Below, in pieces: positions 15,044-16,014 of a stretch of DNA of 16,014 nucleotides (its first letter is position 1; each line of letters starts with the position of its first letter). The position numbers were made by a program, and so were the translations under genes. The notes beneath the pieces were generated by a model, which saw nothing but the letters and a program-made list of their open reading frames with translations, made no database searches and was not told the DNA's origin. This DNA comes from Sphingobacterium thalpophilum (GTDB lineage: Bacteria; Bacteroidota; Bacteroidia; Flavobacteriales; Flavobacteriaceae): contig CALPOS020000029.1 in NCBI GenBank assembly GCA_943325255.2, positions 1-16,014 of the forward strand. The letters run 5' to 3'.

Positions 15044-15745
15044 TTATCGTCTTAAAACCTCGTCAATCATTCCGTATTCTTTCGCTTCATCTGCAATCAT
15101 CCAGTAATCTCTTTCACTGTCTTTGTGCACTTTATCAAAAGTTTGTCCGGAATGTTGGGAAATAATTTGATACAATTCGTCTTTCAATTTCAACATCTCG
15201 CGAAGATTGATTTCCATGTCTGTTGCCACACCTTGCGCGCCTCCAGAAGGTTGGTGAATCATCACTCGAGAATGTGGTAAAGCCGAACGTTTCCCAGCGG
15301 CACCTGCACATAATAAAACGGCTCCCATAGAAGCGGCCATTCCAGTGCAAATTGTTGCTACATCTGGCTTGATGTATTGCATGGTATCGTAAATTCCGAG
15401 ACCAGCATAGACACTTCCACCTGGCGAATTCAAATAGATTTGTATGTCTTTAGAGGCATCTGCACTTTCCAAAAATAACAATTGCGCTTGAACGATATTC
15501 GCGATTTGGTCGTCGATACCGGTTCCTAAAAAGATAATTCTATCCATCATCAAGCGAGAAAAAACATCCAATTGAGAAACATTTAATTGGCGTTCTTCGA
15601 TGATATATGGCGTCATATTCGTTGGTGTCATTGCATTCACGATTTTGTCGTAATACAAATTATTTACACCATGATGTTTTGTAGCAAATTTCTTAAATTG
15701 CTTCGCCTGTTCGAGCGCAGCTCTCGGGTCTTTACCGTAATTCAT
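15044..15745 (-). CDS. clpP: ATP-dependent Clp protease proteolytic subunit ClpP
   Basis: ClpP is the barrel-shaped serine peptidase that degrades proteins unfolded by ClpX. The catalytic triad is complete: S139 in GMAASMGA, H164 in MIHQPSGG and D213 in SERDYWM, with the same spacing as S111, H136 and D185 of E. coli. The oxyanion region SPGGSVYAG is at 107-115. The 233-residue chain is longer than the roughly 207 of E. coli because of an N-terminal extension of about 30 residues (MNYGKDPRAALEQAKQF). Such a segment probably serves as a propeptide or is trimmed; a shorter start at Met39 or Met44 is possible but would remove sequence that remains in frame and charged. It lies between tig and clpX; an 87-nt gap upstream holds a hairpin and a possible -7 box. 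Confidence 0.98.
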   Translation of the reverse strand: MNYGKDPRAALEQAKQFKKFATKHHGVNNLYYDKIVNAMTPTNMTPYIIEERQLNVSQLDVFSRLMMDRIIFLGTGIDDQIANIVQAQLLFLESADASKDIQIYLNSPGGSVYAGLGIYDTMQYIKPDVATICTGMAASMGAVLLCAGAAGKRSALPHSRVMIHQPSGGAQGVATDMEINLREMLKLKDELYQIISQHSGQTFDKVHKDSERDYWMIADEAKEYGMIDEVLRR

Positions 15746-15784
15746 AGTAGGATTTTCTTTTTATAGCTTTAAAAAAACAAATGA

Positions 15785-15808
15785 GCGTCAAAGTTTTGCA
15801 TTTGACGC
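15785..15808 (-). promoter_or_regulatory. Hairpin between tig and clpP
   Basis: A perfect 8-bp stem (GCGTCAAA with TTTGACGC) encloses an 8-nt loop. On the minus strand it is followed, after seven bases, by a run of seven T (within 15771-15777), like an imperfect terminator. It could reduce read-through from tig into clpP, or act as a 5'-end stabilising hairpin if transcription starts at the adjacent -7 box. Confidence 0.5.
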
Positions 15809-15809
15809 C

Positions 15810-15817
15810 CAAATATA
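15810..15817 (-). promoter_or_regulatory. Possible -7 box for clpP
   Basis: Read on the minus strand this is TATATTTG, a full match to TAnnTTTG, 65 nt upstream of the clpP ATG. No TTG is found at the -33 distance, so it is a weak candidate for an internal promoter giving separate clpP-clpX transcription. Confidence 0.35.
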
Positions 15818-15832
15818 TGTATTTAATTTGAT

Positions 15833-16014
15833 TTATTCGCCGTAAGAGGCTGCAATAAATTCTTGGTAAGTCACTTCTTTAGTGGCAGCATTTGCTTTTT
15901 CTTTAAAAATTTCCAACATTTTTTCGCTAACTACTTGTTGTGAAAGTCTTCTCACTTCCTCTTGATTCGACAAAACACGAGCCACAATTCCTTCTACTTC
16001 CTCTTCAGTCGGAT
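15833..16014 (-). CDS. tig: Trigger factor, C-terminal end
   Basis: A minus-strand frame enters from the right edge and ends at the stop codon at 15833-15835. It encodes about 59 residues, beginning PTEEEVEGIVARVLSNQ and ending EFIAASYGE. The sequence is Glu/Lys-rich and helical, with SQQVVSEKMLEIFKEKA, as in the C-terminal arm of the ribosome-bound chaperone trigger factor. The identification rests on this character and on position directly upstream of clpP and clpX, the classical tig-clpP-clpX order. The peptidyl-prolyl isomerase and ribosome-binding domains lie outside the window. Confidence 0.87.
   Translation of the reverse strand, partial: PTEEEVEGIVARVLSNQEEVRRLSQQVVSEKMLEIFKEKANAATKEVTYQEFIAASYGE

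Noticed and set aside
1..16014. Mobile elements, CRISPR arrays, defence or toxin-antitoxin systems
   Set aside because: I found no transposase or integrase motifs, no terminal inverted repeats, no regularly spaced repeats and no recognisable defence genes. The tRNA genes show no flanking attachment-site duplication.

Overview
The window looks like ordinary chromosome of a member of the Bacteroidota, most likely a Flavobacterium or close relative. The DNA is AT-rich. Several genes carry the Bacteroidota promoter form (TTG, about 19 nt, TAnnTTTG) instead of a sigma70 -35/-10 pair. The gene content also fits: an S46 dipeptidyl-peptidase, a FolK-deoxynucleoside kinase fusion, a GH3-family protein, DUF1573 and DUF2797 proteins, and small SPII lipoproteins. 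I see no phage, transposon, CRISPR array, toxin-antitoxin pair or defence island, and no convincing sign of recent horizontal transfer.

Layout. 1-735 is the 3' end of an S46 peptidase with the Arg typical of the acidic-residue-specific DPP11 type. 963-1181 encodes a tiny Ala/Glu/Pro-rich lipoprotein with its own -7 box and terminator. 1305-1475 (minus) is a tRNA-Gly(GCC)/tRNA-Leu(TAA) unit with a clear promoter and terminator. mutS (minus, 1622-4228) is divergent from a secreted DUF1573 protein (4391-4870), which is followed by a TrmH/SpoU-type RNA methyltransferase (4943-5473). The methyltransferase converges, with a 4-nt overlap, on a folK-deoxynucleoside kinase fusion (minus, 5470-6606).

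Divergent from that fusion, sppA (6733-8496) and an AsmA-like envelope protein (8544-11108) run in tandem on the plus strand and end at a strong bidirectional terminator shared with a convergent DUF2797 zinc-ribbon gene (minus, 11151-11945). A GH3-superfamily acyl-adenylate-type protein (12090-13604) is followed after 16 nt by a 47-codon lipoprotein gene (13621-13764). The last codons of that small gene lie inside a bidirectional terminator. From the right-hand edge, the conserved proteostasis cluster tig-clpP-clpX reads leftward (16014 to 13774).

How the genes relate. tig, clpP and clpX form one chaperone/protease module. sppA and the AsmA-like gene both act at the cell envelope. mutS, folK-dNK and the RNA methyltransferase are housekeeping functions for DNA repair, folate and dNTP supply, and RNA modification. 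Every intergenic gap is under 300 nt. The points most worth a second look are the two very small lipoproteins, the FolK-dNK fusion, the DPP11-type specificity residue, a possible GIY-YIG-like core in the DUF2797 protein, and the hairpin plus -7 box between tig and clpP. I do not find a convincing new multi-gene system here.
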